Origin: an uncultured Prevotellaceae bacterium
GTDB lineage: Bacteria > Bacteroidota > Bacteroidia > Bacteroidales > Bacteroidaceae
Direction of reading: 5' to 3'
Length of the DNA stretch: 6,400 bases
Assembly (NCBI GenBank): GCA_946413885.1
Contig: CAMKMK010000132.1
Coordinates: 1 to 6,400, forward strand
The notes below the pieces were generated by a model, which saw only the letters and a list, made by a program, of their open reading frames with translations, searched no databases and was not told the origin of the DNA. Both the position numbers and the translations under genes were made by a program. Numbering within the stretch: the stretch's first letter is position 1; every line of letters begins with the position of its first letter. Shown piece after piece: positions 6,198 through 6,400 of the stretch.

Positions 6198-6400
6198 ATG
6201 AAAAAGATTCTCTTGTTAATGCTCGTCGCTTCTCTCACGTTAGGTGTTGGAGCGAAGAAAAAAAAGATGAGTGGCAACCCAATCTTTACTGGCTGGTATG
6301 CTGATCCTGAAGGGGCTGTTCTCGATGGCCAATACTGGGTATTCCCTACCTACAGCGCACGCTACGAGAAACAACTTTTCTTCGACGCGTTCTCCAGCCC
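6198..6400 (+). CDS. Secreted glycoside hydrolase family 43-like protein, 5' part only
   Basis: The 67 visible residues start with a short signal peptide, MKKILLLMLVASLTLGVGA, with a probable cut after residue 19. Next is a lysine cluster and then a GH43-type first blade: GNPIFTGWYADPEG (26-39), QYWVFPTYS and FFDAFSS. D36 in WYADPEG is in the place of the catalytic base of GH43 five-bladed propellers. Members remove or cleave arabinose-, xylose- or galactose-containing plant and host glycans; the substrate cannot be told from this piece. The frame is open to the right edge, with the catalytic Glu and any accessory domain outside the window. The 24-nt gap after the small gene has no terminator or consensus promoter, so co-transcription is likely. 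Confidence 0.85.
   Translation, partial: MKKILLLMLVASLTLGVGAKKKKMSGNPIFTGWYADPEGAVLDGQYWVFPTYSARYEKQLFFDAFSS

Overview
The window looks like a chromosomal segment from the Bacteroidales, most likely a Prevotella-type member of the Prevotellaceae. This rests on four things seen here: a long-form pyrophosphate-dependent phosphofructokinase of the Bacteroides/Prevotella type, a Golvesin/'xanthan lyase'-type amidase, promoters of the Bacteroidota TTTG...TAnnTTTG kind, and gene starts without clear Shine-Dalgarno sequences. Placement at family or genus level is inference from remembered family resemblance, not a database result. No mobile element, tRNA, rRNA or CRISPR array was seen.

Layout. Positions 1-3053 hold a tightly packed minus-strand operon, read right to left: an 88-aa all-helical conserved small protein, then (1-nt gap) a 182-aa PlsC-like acyltransferase, then (4-nt ATGA overlap) a large secreted amidase-like protein that runs off the left edge. 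This last gene has an open frame of 2240 nt in the window. It has a signal peptide, an Amidase_3-type zinc hydrolase fold with a Golvesin-like domain inserted in its middle, an FN3 domain and the start of a further domain. A divergent promoter region (about 3054-3268) separates this operon from pfp, with a near-perfect Bacteroidota promoter facing left and a good one facing right. Positions 3269-4918 encode pfp, probably alone, with a candidate terminator hairpin after it.

Positions 5065-6400 hold a second plus-strand cluster: a membrane-anchored GH25 muramidase, a 67-aa unrecognised protein coupled to it by an ATGA overlap, and after 24 nt the 5' end of a secreted GH43 glycosidase that continues past the right edge.

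How the genes fit together. The left operon pairs lipid acylation with a predicted peptidoglycan amidase, and the right cluster opens with a muramidase. Envelope-acting enzymes therefore flank a central glycolytic gene on both sides. Shared function across the pfp gene is not shown by the sequence. The most interesting points are the nested amidase/Golvesin architecture, the (ATG)4/(TGA)4 junction between acyltransferase and amidase, and the two small unknown proteins locked into their operons by near-zero spacing. No wholly new multi-gene system could be supported.
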